A stretch of 64,000 nucleotides of DNA, taken from Winogradskyella psychrotolerans (GTDB taxonomy: Bacteria; Bacteroidota; Bacteroidia; Flavobacteriales; Flavobacteriaceae). Both the position numbers and the translations under genes were made by a program. How positions within the stretch are numbered: position 1 is the stretch's first letter; each line of letters begins with the position of its first letter. This document shows, piece after piece, positions 44,622 through 53,263 of this stretch. The notes beneath the pieces are model-generated. The model saw only the letters and a program-made list of their open reading frames with translations. It searched no databases and had not been told where the DNA came from. The stretch spans positions 170,086 to 234,085 of the forward strand of contig NZ_JAHKPS010000001.1 in NCBI RefSeq assembly GCF_018860565.1. The letters are read 5' to 3'.

Positions 44622-47600
44622 CTATTTAATAATCACCTTTTGGGTTTTAACTAAATTATCGCTCCATATTTTTACAATATAAATTCCTGTAGAAAGTGTA
44701 GATACATCGATATGATTTGTTGTACTTAAAGGGTCTAAATTGCTATTTAGCATTAATCGTCCTTGAATATCATAAATATTTGCCTTAGTTTTTTCGTTTA
44801 ACTGGCCAAATACTACCAATTCTTTTGGATGTATTGAAGCGTAAATCTGCAAACTATCTAATTCATTTTTTGTAGTAGATAAAACAGAAGAAGAATAACG
44901 AAGATAAAAACGACCGGTTTCATTGATATCAGTTGACGACGTAAATGAATACCCATTATCGTTTAATAGTGTGAAAGTGTTTTCAGTAGAATCTTCTAAA
45001 TAGACATTAATTCCTTCGGGCAATGTAGAAATATCATCAATAGAAATGGTTAATGTTTCATTAGCTTGTGCTTTAACTCCAAGTGGAACAATAACGTCAT
45101 TAAAATCGTCATAAGGTAAAGTTTGTATTGCCAAACTTAAGCCGGTATTGTCTTCTACTAAATTTGAGAATATTGAGAATTCAGATGCACTTTCCATATA
45201 AGAACCTGCGTCATAGCCAACATCTAAACCTCGTGTTGTATTTTCAATAAAATAGATGCGTGTAGAGGTAAGATTAGCAGCGTTGTTTAAATTTAACTTA
45301 CACAAAGCTACATTTGAATAGTTGCTTCTTCCTACAATAAAATCATCAGAATTACCTGTACGACGCATATCGGTATTAAAATCAACATAACCTCCTGTGG
45401 ACTTAGATTTAACAAAGAACGCTTGGCCTGGTGCAATTAATTCAGTAATTGTTCCATCTGCTATAGTGGCTAAATTCCAAACGGTCCATCCATTAGATGC
45501 ATTGCCGTCATAACCATAAATGGCTTGGTATGCACTACTAGAATCAAACTCCGTCTTATTGGTATTAAAAAACGTATCAAAATCTATATATGACGGGTAA
45601 GGGTTTCCTATGAGGTTCCATGCGGATCCAGCAACAGCATTGGATAATGGAATATCGAGAACATTAGTTGTTCTAACGTTTCCTGTAAAAGTTAGTGTAC
45701 TTCCATCTGTTGTTCCAACTCGGTAACCTGTACCAGCATTTATTAAAGTTGAGGCATTTGTACTAGAATCATAATTTTGATAAACTCCAGCACTTGTATT
45801 ATAAGGAGCAAATGCGCTTAGAGTACCAGAAGTGGCTAAATTAGAATTTGCTGTTGCAAAAGCTCCGAACATTTGTCCATCTACTGGTGAAGAAACTAAG
45901 TCGTTTGTGCCAGTTGGCGCAACTTGAGAAACATATCTATTATAATTTATGGTTCCTGTAATGGTGCCGTCAGATATTAAACTTGAAAAGCGTTGTGATG
46001 TGGAATTTAAATTTACAGTAGTTGTAGTAACAGTTACACCTGAATCAACCGTTAATGCGGCTCCTGGATTTACTATTAAATTGGCGCAACTTGTATTAGC
46101 AGAAATGTTTGCAGTTCCAGTATTAATAACAATATCGTCATTAACAGTGGCAACTCCAATAGGATTATCAGGTAGCCAAGTATTATTATCAAAAGTGTAG
46201 GTTAGTTTAGGGTTAAATATTACAGAATAATCTTCAATATTACCGTAATCTGAGATATATGCAGAACTTAAAGTATCATTGCTATTATCATAACCAGATA
46301 TGACTCTCATTCTAAGCTTTTGGTTATCTACAAAATTACCAGTAGTTGGTGTTGTAAAACTAAAAGAGAAAACATCTCCATTCTTTTTTCCATCTCCACC
46401 AGCAGTTTGATACACACGCTCACTAGTGGTAAAAGTACCATCATTATTATAATCGATATAAACATCTACCAATTCATTATCATTAACATTACCAACACCT
46501 ACTTTTATTGTCATAGTATAGGCTGTATTTGAAGCTAAAGTTGTTGCAGGTTGAGAAGCAACTCTATTGATGTAACGCCCATCATGATACCCAGAAACTG
46601 ACGTGTATGTAGTACCGTTTAAAGTTATTTCGTAAACACCCATGCCATCATTATAATCATTTTGAACATGCGGTGTATTTGTTACTGTAGCAGGATATGT
46701 ACCAGAAGGAGCTATATGACCTAAAGATGTTTTAAAAGCAGATCTCGGCCCATCTATGGTTGCATTCACTCTTGTTCTTTGGTCATTTGAAAAACCTGTG
46801 AAACAAGGGTCTGATGAATAATCCATAAAGTTATGAATGTACTCATTTGATCCTCCAGTACAACTATTTCCTGTGGGATTATCTGCAGGGCAAATAGAGT
46901 TTGTTCTTATATGTGGAGGGATGTCTGGGCAACCATCATCATCAATGCCGACTGTTCCACTGACTGGTGGACAAGTTGTTTCATCATTATCACCAGTAAA
47001 GGTATGTAGTAAGTTTAAATAATGTCCAACCTCATGATCTGCAGTACCATTTCCAGAAGCATTAGTCGATCCTGTACCAAAATCAAAACCGGGAGTAGCT
47101 GATGGGTTATTTGGGTCGTAAGTTGGCTCGTAACCAAATGCTCTTGCTTGGCATACTAGACCATCCGTAACACCAGGATTAGATCCAGGTAATGTTGCAT
47201 AGCCTAAAGTACCAACACCGTCAGTACCTATATCTACACCATCTATTTTATTTACAATCCATATATTCATGTAATCTTGAGGGTTCCATATATAATCTTT
47301 AAATAATACTTCAGGTGCAACACCAGAGACACCACCACTTATACCATCACTACTGTAAAGAGAAGCATAAGATTTACCTGTAACGTCATGCCTTTCTATA
47401 CCTGTGGTTGAGGTACCATCTTCTTTTACTTTAGCTAAAACAAATTCAATATCCATTGGGTTATTGTAAAATGCAGTACCATTATATATACCTTGATTCT
47501 TAAAGGCATCATTTAAATTAGAAATTGCACTTAATATTTGTACTTCACTTATATTGGGATACGTGCCAATTGCTTCTCCGTTATGCATTATATGTACAAT

Positions 47601-47837
47601 AGTTGGTATGATTGTTACTGTGTTTTGTGTAGATCGTGCAGCTGCATTTTGTCTGTAATTGAGTGTGAACGCTTCAATTTGAGCTCTGTTTAGGTCATAG
47701 CGTATCGGGTTTTTTTGACGTTCTATTTCTAATATTTGGTCTGTACCACATTTTTCTGCTTGCTGGGCAAATGAGATATTTGTTGTTAAAAGAATCAAGA
47801 AAGAAAGGCAAAAGAACCTAAAAGTAGTTATTTTCAT
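44622..47837 (-). CDS. Secreted M43 family zinc protease with type IX secretion signal
   Basis: 1071 residues. Signal peptide (about 1-24), short propeptide, M43/pappalysin-like catalytic domain (about 60-370) with HEVGHYLNLLH at 268-278, the HExxH zinc motif and third histidine ligand, and a Met-turn in HNFMDYSSDPC. A GEVED-type beta-sandwich (about 390-545, ending YGNIEDYSVIF) and adhesive repeats follow. The last about 75 residues (LQIYASIHPKELVVFGQL..., KANIYDIQGRLM, VSTLSTGIYIVKI) are the type A sorting domain of the type IX secretion system. The residue after HExxHxx is N rather than G, a variant seen in M43 relatives. It is co-transcribed after the lipoprotein at 47841. Confidence 0.92.
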   Translation of the reverse strand: MKITTFRFFCLSFLILLTTNISFAQQAEKCGTDQILEIERQKNPIRYDLNRAQIEAFTLNYRQNAAARSTQNTVTIIPTIVHIMHNGEAIGTYPNISEVQILSAISNLNDAFKNQGIYNGTAFYNNPMDIEFVLAKVKEDGTSTTGIERHDVTGKSYASLYSSDGISGGVSGVAPEVLFKDYIWNPQDYMNIWIVNKIDGVDIGTDGVGTLGYATLPGSNPGVTDGLVCQARAFGYEPTYDPNNPSATPGFDFGTGSTNASGNGTADHEVGHYLNLLHTFTGDNDETTCPPVSGTVGIDDDGCPDIPPHIRTNSICPADNPTGNSCTGGSNEYIHNFMDYSSDPCFTGFSNDQRTRVNATIDGPRSAFKTSLGHIAPSGTYPATVTNTPHVQNDYNDGMGVYEITLNGTTYTSVSGYHDGRYINRVASQPATTLASNTAYTMTIKVGVGNVNDNELVDVYIDYNNDGTFTTSERVYQTAGGDGKKNGDVFSFSFTTPTTGNFVDNQKLRMRVISGYDNSNDTLSSAYISDYGNIEDYSVIFNPKLTYTFDNNTWLPDNPIGVATVNDDIVINTGTANISANTSCANLIVNPGAALTVDSGVTVTTTTVNLNSTSQRFSSLISDGTITGTINYNRYVSQVAPTGTNDLVSSPVDGQMFGAFATANSNLATSGTLSAFAPYNTSAGVYQNYDSSTNASTLINAGTGYRVGTTDGSTLTFTGNVRTTNVLDIPLSNAVAGSAWNLIGNPYPSYIDFDTFFNTNKTEFDSSSAYQAIYGYDGNASNGWTVWNLATIADGTITELIAPGQAFFVKSKSTGGYVDFNTDMRRTGNSDDFIVGRSNYSNVALCKLNLNNAANLTSTRIYFIENTTRGLDVGYDAGSYMESASEFSIFSNLVEDNTGLSLAIQTLPYDDFNDVIVPLGVKAQANETLTISIDDISTLPEGINVYLEDSTENTFTLLNDNGYSFTSSTDINETGRFYLRYSSSVLSTTKNELDSLQIYASIHPKELVVFGQLNEKTKANIYDIQGRLMLNSNLDPLSTTNHIDVSTLSTGIYIVKIWSDNLVKTQKVIIK

Positions 47838-47840
47838 TAT

Positions 47841-48278
47841 TTATATCTTTATTAAATTATTTACTGTTTTATTTTTCCAAGGCTTAAGTGCTTGTTTAAG
47901 TGTAATTGGATTGTTGAGGTGGTTTATTGCTGATTCATCATTTGTTTGTAGTGTTTTTAAACGATCATTTATAAATTTATTTTGAAGGTTTTGAGATAGG
48001 TTTTCGAGACTTAAAAAATAAGCTGCTTCCCCCTCTTTACCCAATGATAATTTATAGCTAGAATTTATACTGACATCATTTGTTTTTTCAAAGTCGTTTA
48101 TATAACTCATTAAATGATGATCATATTTGTAATCTCTAGGGCAACAAATAGAGCCATAAACTTCTACATATTTCACTTTTTTATTACGATCAATATTAAG
48201 ACCTAAAGGTGTCGTCTTACAGTTGTAATTAGATGAAAGTAGAATGATAATTATTAAAATGTTTCTGCTGAAAATCAA
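47841..48278 (-). CDS. Lipoprotein-like protein of unknown function
   Basis: 145 residues with a hydrophobic start and a possible lipobox (NYNC, Cys20, KTT). It contains an unusual YGSICCPRDYKYDHH segment with a vicinal cysteine pair and adjacent histidines. It ends 3 bp before the M43 protease gene and is driven by the palindromic promoter at 48283-48325, so the two form a short operon. Family not recognised; a partner of the secreted protease is possible. Confidence 0.68.
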   Translation of the reverse strand: MIFSRNILIIIILLSSNYNCKTTPLGLNIDRNKKVKYVEVYGSICCPRDYKYDHHLMSYINDFEKTNDVSINSSYKLSLGKEGEAAYFLSLENLSQNLQNKFINDRLKTLQTNDESAINHLNNPITLKQALKPWKNKTVNNLIKI

Positions 48279-48282
48279 GAGT

Positions 48283-48325
48283 TATATATTTTTGTACAAA
48301 AATATATATAGATGCAGTTTCTCAA
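48283..48325 (-). promoter_or_regulatory. Promoter inside a 26-bp perfect palindrome
   Basis: TTG (48325-48323), an 18-bp spacer and TATTTTTG (48304-48297) form a Bacteroidetes consensus promoter on the minus strand. The -7 box lies within a perfect 13+13-bp palindrome (48283-48308) centred on GTAC. The start codon is 19 bp after the -7 box. Confidence 0.65.
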
Positions 48326-48560
48326 TAAAATAGTACTACTCAAGGACTACGCAACACTTTAATTTTATGATTATATGGTGCGAAAAGGAATTTTTAAGAG
48401 TATAGATTATTTTTTATAATGAACAATATCAAACCTTAGAAAGCAATCATAATTTAATGAAACACTTTTGTTTTTTTTATGTTTGAATAGCTTTTAAAAA
48501 AGAAGAATTAAGAATGAATTTACGAGACCTAATATTAAGAAATAATAATGATGTATAATT

Positions 48561-48605
48561 TAATATCTATTGCAAACTAGGAACATTAGTTTGCAATAGA
48601 TATTA
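48561..48605. repeat. 19-bp perfect hairpin between oxyR and the M43 operon
   Basis: Positions 48561-48579 and 48587-48605 are exact inverted copies (each arm contains TATTGCAAACTA or its complement) around the 7-nt loop GGAACAT. There is no T-run on either strand. It lies downstream of oxyR. The rest of the 391-bp gap (48279-48669) holds only the promoter above and no gene. Confidence 0.7.
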
Positions 48606-48669
48606 TTGGTTTAGAAGTTAAATGTGGCTATTGAAATTGAATTGGTAGAGTTATATTGTGAAGGCATTT

Positions 48670-49608
48670 TTACTTCGCTTTTGGACTAATAATTTCTACA
48701 TTCTGAAAAGCGATTGCACCTCTGATAATGCCTGAAATAACATCGTGTAATGCGTTGATGATTTGCATTTTTAATTCACTTTTATGATAAATAATACTCA
48801 CTTCTCTAGCAGGAGAGGGCTCTTTAAAGTGTCTTAAATTAGGGTTTAATTTTTCTCTCACATCTAAAGTGTGTAAATACGGCAATAATGTCATGCCCAA
48901 ACCTTCATTAGATAATTTTATGAGCGTTTCTATACTGCCACTTTCCAATTGAAAATTTTCATCAATTTGATCTTTAAATGTTTTACAGAGATTAATAACA
49001 CCATCTCTAAAGCAGTGACCGTCTTCTAAAAGCAGCATGTCATCAATACTTAGATCAGAAACTTCAATGGTTTTCTTGTCTTTTAATCGGTGGTTTTCTG
49101 GGATGTAAGCCACAAAAGGTTCATAATATAAAACACGCTCTTTTATATTGTCACTCTCTAAAGGAGTGGCAGCAATGGCTGCATCTAAGTGACCATCGCT
49201 AAGTCGTGTTAAAATTTCTTCAGTGGTTAATTCTTCAATTTTTAATTTAACTTTTGGGAATTTCTTTATAAAATTCTTTAAAAACATTGGTAACAGTGTT
49301 GGCATAACGGTAGGAATAATACCTAACCTAAACTCACCACCTATAAATCCTTTTTGTTGATCTACAATATCTTGAATTCTATCGGCTTCATTTACAATGT
49401 TTCTGGCTTGAAAAACAATTTTTCTTCCAACATCTGTTAATTCAATTGGTTTCTTACCTCTGTCAAAAATAGTAATATCTAATTCGTCTTCTAATTTCTG
49501 AATCTGAGTACTTAAGGTAGGTTGTGTTACAAAGCATTTTTCTGCTGCTTTGGTAAAATTCTTATGTTCTGCTATGGCTAAAGCATATTTTAGTTGTGTA
49601 ATGGTCAT
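48670..49608 (-). CDS. oxyR: Peroxide-sensing LysR regulator OxyR
   Basis: 312 residues. N-terminal LysR helix-turn-helix (MTITQLKYALAIAEHKNFTKAAEKCFVTQPTLSTQIQKLEDEL) and a C-terminal sensor domain. LLLEDGHCFRDGVINLC supplies C199 and C208, the same numbers and context as the redox cysteines of E. coli OxyR, which form a disulfide on H2O2. Divergent from dps, a classic target. Regulates peroxide defence. Identity is secure. Confidence 0.95.
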   Translation of the reverse strand: MTITQLKYALAIAEHKNFTKAAEKCFVTQPTLSTQIQKLEDELDITIFDRGKKPIELTDVGRKIVFQARNIVNEADRIQDIVDQQKGFIGGEFRLGIIPTVMPTLLPMFLKNFIKKFPKVKLKIEELTTEEILTRLSDGHLDAAIAATPLESDNIKERVLYYEPFVAYIPENHRLKDKKTIEVSDLSIDDMLLLEDGHCFRDGVINLCKTFKDQIDENFQLESGSIETLIKLSNEGLGMTLLPYLHTLDVREKLNPNLRHFKEPSPAREVSIIYHKSELKMQIINALHDVISGIIRGAIAFQNVEIISPKAK

Positions 49609-49712
49609 AACTATTAATTTAGACTATAAAAGTATATAAAGTATTCATAAAAACTATACGAAATAAGCCTTATTTAAATCGTAACTTTGAATAAACAAAA
49701 AAACAACACATT
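49609..49712. promoter_or_regulatory. oxyR-dps divergent control region
   Basis: A good -7 box, TAACTTTG at 49682-49689, serves dps, but no TTG is found 18-19 bp upstream, as expected for an activator-dependent promoter. ACTATA occurs at 49623 and 49653, 30 bp apart, with GTAT words between, resembling OxyR half-site words (ATAG/CTAT). Operator assignment is tentative. Confidence 0.5.
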
Positions 49713-50192
49713 ATGACACTTAATAGCATCGGTTTAGATACCGAAAAAACAAAAGTATTAGCTGATGAATTAAACCAGTTATTAGCAAATTTTCAATTGT
49801 ATTACCAAAATTTAAGAGGTATTCATTGGAACATAAAAGGACGCGGTTTTTTTAATCTTCATGTGAAATTTGAAGAATTATATACAGATGCGAATCTTAA
49901 AGTAGATGAAATAGCAGAGCGTATTTTAACACTAGGCGCTACGCCATTACATACCTTTGAAGACTACACTAAAGCGGCAAAAGTACCGGTTGGAAAAAAT
50001 ATTTCTAAAGATGAAAAAGCAGTTCAACTAATTGTAGATTCATTGTCAGAATTATTGAAAATAGAAAGAGGAATTTTAGAAACAGCTGGAGAAGCTAATG
50101 ATGAAGGAACTAATTCAATGATGAGTGATTTCATTACTGAACAAGAAAAAACGGTTTGGATGATGAAAGCGTGGTTGGGTGAAACAGTTTAA
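49713..50192 (+). CDS. dps: DNA-protecting ferritin-like protein Dps
   Basis: 159 residues of the Dps family, a dodecameric ferroxidase that stores iron and protects DNA from peroxide. Ferroxidase ligands lie in YYQNLRGIHWNIKGRGFFNLHVKFEELYTDANLKVDEIAERI (H, and the D..xxxxE pair). Length normal. Transcribed away from oxyR, which probably activates it. Followed by a terminator. Confidence 0.95.
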   Translation: MTLNSIGLDTEKTKVLADELNQLLANFQLYYQNLRGIHWNIKGRGFFNLHVKFEELYTDANLKVDEIAERILTLGATPLHTFEDYTKAAKVPVGKNISKDEKAVQLIVDSLSELLKIERGILETAGEANDEGTNSMMSDFITEQEKTVWMMKAWLGETV

Positions 50193-50215
50193 AGGTCATA
50201 CAAGCTTTTAGTTAC

Positions 50216-50248
50216 AAAAAAAACTTCAGAGAAATCTGAAGTTTTTTT
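50216..50248 (+). terminator. Terminator after dps
   Basis: AAAAACTTCAGA and TCTGAAGTTTTT form a 12-bp stem closed by a GAAA tetraloop, then a run of seven T. Confidence 0.93.
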
Positions 50249-50271
50249 GTTTGAGTATATTGAGTGTTTTA

Positions 50272-50688
50272 TTAGAAACGAATATTTAAATCTAAGTTTT
50301 TATCTGCAACTGTAAATTTTGCATCATTATAATTTGGTGGTCCAAAAGCCATAGAGTTATTAGACATACCATAAGATTCTAATGGCATTCCATTTTCTCT
50401 AAAGTCCATTTTACTATTCTCATTTTCATCATGAAAAGCAATAATAGCATAGTCGCCTGGATTAACATTTTCAAAAGTGACTGTAATTTTTCCATCTTTT
50501 ATTTTAGATTGGGCACTCATGAGTCCTTTTCCTTTCATAAATGTGTCTGCTGTATGTAAAGATAATTTAACGGTGCCTTTATCACTTGTTACGTTATCTA
50601 TAGTTACAGTGATGCTTGTTTTAGAGTCCTGAGAAAAGCTGAACAAGGTTGTTAATGCTAAAGCGAAAGTTAAAAGTAAATTTTTCAT
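50272..50688 (-). CDS. DUF2141 secreted protein
   Basis: 138 residues: signal peptide (to about 20) and a single beta-domain, TVTIDNVTSDKGTVKLSLHTADTF, VTFENVNPGDYAIIAFHDENENSKMDFRENGMPLESYGMSNN. The DEN-N-MD stretch is the calcium-binding-like loop of DUF2141. Periplasmic or surface; role unknown. Convergent with dps. Confidence 0.92.
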   Translation of the reverse strand: MKNLLLTFALALTTLFSFSQDSKTSITVTIDNVTSDKGTVKLSLHTADTFMKGKGLMSAQSKIKDGKITVTFENVNPGDYAIIAFHDENENSKMDFRENGMPLESYGMSNNSMAFGPPNYNDAKFTVADKNLDLNIRF

Positions 50689-50861
50689 GGTTTTAAGTTT
50701 TTAATGGTTAGTGTAAGATACTGTTCTTTTTTGTTGATGCTTCAAATATCTAACAAAGACTTCAGTTTATATAATTGACTTTACTGAATTGTAATTTTAT
50801 ACAGATGAATTGTTATTTGGGTTAAAAACTTATGAGTTACTTTTTAAATTTAGAAAAGTAA

Positions 50862-52193
50862 TTACAAAAGTCCACGAGCTTTAATTTCTAAATACTTATT
50901 AATAGTATTAATTGTTAAATTCTCGGGAGTCGTTAAAATAGACTGTATGCCGTGTTTTTGAAGCTCTTTGACCATCAATCGTTTTTCAAAAGCAAATTTT
51001 TCGGCTATGGTTTTATGATAAATGGTTTGTAAATCTTCTGCATTTTCATTTAAGATTGTATCTAATTCTGTATTTTCAAATAAGACAACAACAAGCATGT
51101 GCTTTTTAGAAATGGCCTGCAAGTAGGGCATTTGACGCTTTAAACCACTAATGTGTTCAAAATTGGTGTAGAGTAGAAGCAGACTACGATGGGTAACTTT
51201 TCGTTTTAATTGAGCATAAAGTAAACCAAAATCGCTATCGGTAAATTGTGTGTCAATATTATATAGGGTTTCTAAAATACGGTTGAGGTATGTTAGTTTT
51301 TGAATGGCAGGTAAAAAGGTTTCAATCTTTTTTGAGAATGAAATCATACCTACTTTATCATGCTTTTTTAAAGCGACATTACTAAAGGCCAAGGTTGAAT
51401 TAATGGCATAATCTAATAGTTTTAAGCCATTAAAAGGCATTTTCATTATTCTACCAGTATCAATGATAGAGTAAATAGGTTGTGATTTTTCGTCTTGAAA
51501 CTGATTTACCATCAACTGTGCGCGTTTTGCCGTGGCTTTCCAGTTTACGGTTCTAAAATCGTCGCCTTGGACATAGTCTTTTATTTGTTCAAATTCTGAA
51601 GTATTACCAATACGTCTAATTTTTTTTAAGCCAATTTCGGTTAGTGCGTTACTTATGGCTAGAAAATCGTACTTCTGCATTTGAATAATGGATGGATAAA
51701 CCATTACCATTTGCTGATTTTGAAATTTATATTTTCGTTTTATAATTTTTAAAACAGATGATACAAATATATTGAGGTGGCCAAAGTAATATTCACCTCT
51801 ATCTACAGGTCTTGCTAAATATTCAAAATTGTGATTCTGAGTTGGATTTAAAGAGGTTTGGTAAGAGAAATCACGTTTTTGGAATTGTATAGGTAACTCG
51901 TCAATAACGTCTAAATGGATTTTAAAGCCATAATTATTGGTTATTGTAATTGGAATAGGGTTGTTGTCACTATTCGAAAATTTATCGGGTAAAATTCGCC
52001 TTGCATTTAAAGCGTTTTTTGGTTGATAGAGTAGTAGTATATCAATTAATAATAATACAATAATGCAAATAGTTAATATCCAGGCTACAGCGTATAAAAC
52101 AGGGATCCAATACGATAACAGAAAGCATACCGATGCCAGAGCTATATAAATATAGAGCTGTTTGTGTATGTATAATGATTTTAAAAATTTCAT
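50862..52193 (-). CDS. DUF58 domain protein (MoxR partner)
   Basis: 443 residues. Two N-terminal membrane helices (about 10-60), then a beta-rich linker, the DUF58 signature (YVQGDDFRTVNWKATAKRAQLMVNQFQDE), and a vWA-like fold (IYSIIDTGRIMKM...). DUF58 proteins work with MoxR AAA+ ATPases in poorly understood assembly roles at the envelope. It is the last gene of the six-gene MoxR operon and is preceded by nine heptamer repeats. Confidence 0.92.
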   Translation of the reverse strand: MKFLKSLYIHKQLYIYIALASVCFLLSYWIPVLYAVAWILTICIIVLLLIDILLLYQPKNALNARRILPDKFSNSDNNPIPITITNNYGFKIHLDVIDELPIQFQKRDFSYQTSLNPTQNHNFEYLARPVDRGEYYFGHLNIFVSSVLKIIKRKYKFQNQQMVMVYPSIIQMQKYDFLAISNALTEIGLKKIRRIGNTSEFEQIKDYVQGDDFRTVNWKATAKRAQLMVNQFQDEKSQPIYSIIDTGRIMKMPFNGLKLLDYAINSTLAFSNVALKKHDKVGMISFSKKIETFLPAIQKLTYLNRILETLYNIDTQFTDSDFGLLYAQLKRKVTHRSLLLLYTNFEHISGLKRQMPYLQAISKKHMLVVVLFENTELDTILNENAEDLQTIYHKTIAEKFAFEKRLMVKELQKHGIQSILTTPENLTINTINKYLEIKARGLL

Positions 52194-52197
52194 ATTT

Positions 52198-52260
52198 GCT
52201 TACTGCTTACTACTTACTACTTACTGCTTACTACTTACTGCTAACTGCTTACTGCTTACT
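52198..52260. repeat. Nine tandem heptamers (RCTTACT)
   Basis: Nine units of 7 bp, GCTTACT or ACTTACT with one GCTAACT, fill 63 of the 71 bp between the DUF58 start and the MoxR stop. A copy-number change would alter the distance between two co-transcribed genes without touching either frame. Confidence 0.95.
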
Positions 52261-52264
52261 GAGA

Positions 52265-53263
52265 CTATCGTGGCACTTCAACCGATTGTACAATCATTTC
52301 AATTACGTTTTCAGTAGTCATGCCTTCCATTTCGCGTTCTGGCGTTAAGATAATACGATGGTTAAGTACAGGGTTTAACGATTTTTTTACATCTTCTGGA
52401 ATCACAAAATCACGTCCGTTTATGGCTGCAAAAGCTTTGGCTGTATTTAAAATAGCGATCGAAGATCTTGGCGAACCACCAAGATATAAATGTGGATGAT
52501 TTCTAGTTTTAGAAACAATCTCTGCGATATATTTAATGATTTTTTCTTCAACAAGAATTTCTTGTGTTTTGCTTTTGTAATCTTCTAATGAAGCGACATC
52601 TAAAATGGCATTAATTCTTGTTTGTGGTTTCTCGCCTTTGCGTTCGTGATGTGAGGCAATAATTTTAATTTCATCTTCTAAAGACGGATAATCTACTTTG
52701 ATTTTAAAAATAAAACGGTCTAATTGTGCTTCTGGTAATGCATAAGTTCCTTCTTGTTCAATAGGGTTTTGAGTTGCTAAAACCATAAAAGGATTCTCAA
52801 ATTTATAGGTCGTGCCATCAATTGTAGCTTGACGTTCTTCCATGGTTTCAAATAATGCAGCTTGCGTTTTGGCAGGAGCTCTGTTGATTTCGTCAATAAG
52901 AACGATATTTGAAAAAATGGGCCCATTTTTAAATTCAAATTCCGAAGTTTTCATATTTAAAATAGAGGTTCCCAAAACATCACTTGGCATTAAATCGGGT
53001 GTGAATTGAATTCGGCTAAATTCTGTTTTTAATACTTTTGCAAATAATTTTGCTGTTACGGTTTTAGCAATACCAGGAACACCTTCTATAAGAACGTGAC
53101 CATCTGCCAATAATGCCACAATAAGTAGTTCTACAAAATGATCTTGCCCAATAATAACTTTTCGCAATTCGGCTTTAATACTTTCTACAGCATTTTTTAA
53201 ACCTTCTAATTGTATTCTATTATCAAAATTTAAGTCGTCGTTTACTATGTCGGTATCTTCCAT
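52265..53263 (-). CDS. MoxR family AAA+ ATPase
   Basis: 332 residues with Walker A (GVPGIAKT), Walker B (VLIDEINRA), and TQNPIEQEGTYALPEAQLDRFIFKI with sensor and MIDAS-partner elements of MoxR. The DUF58 vWA protein is next to it. Overlaps the DUF4350 gene by 19 bp. Chaperone-like function in envelope or respiratory complex maturation is general for the family; target unknown. Confidence 0.96.
   Translation of the reverse strand: MEDTDIVNDDLNFDNRIQLEGLKNAVESIKAELRKVIIGQDHFVELLIVALLADGHVLIEGVPGIAKTVTAKLFAKVLKTEFSRIQFTPDLMPSDVLGTSILNMKTSEFEFKNGPIFSNIVLIDEINRAPAKTQAALFETMEERQATIDGTTYKFENPFMVLATQNPIEQEGTYALPEAQLDRFIFKIKVDYPSLEDEIKIIASHHERKGEKPQTRINAILDVASLEDYKSKTQEILVEEKIIKYIAEIVSKTRNHPHLYLGGSPRSSIAILNTAKAFAAINGRDFVIPEDVKKSLNPVLNHRIILTPEREMEGMTTENVIEMIVQSVEVPR

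Noticed and set aside
44622..47837. HEVGHYLNLLH lacking the metzincin glycine, taken as an inactive protease
   Set aside because: M43 relatives with N at this position are common, and the zinc histidines, catalytic Glu and Met-turn are all present.
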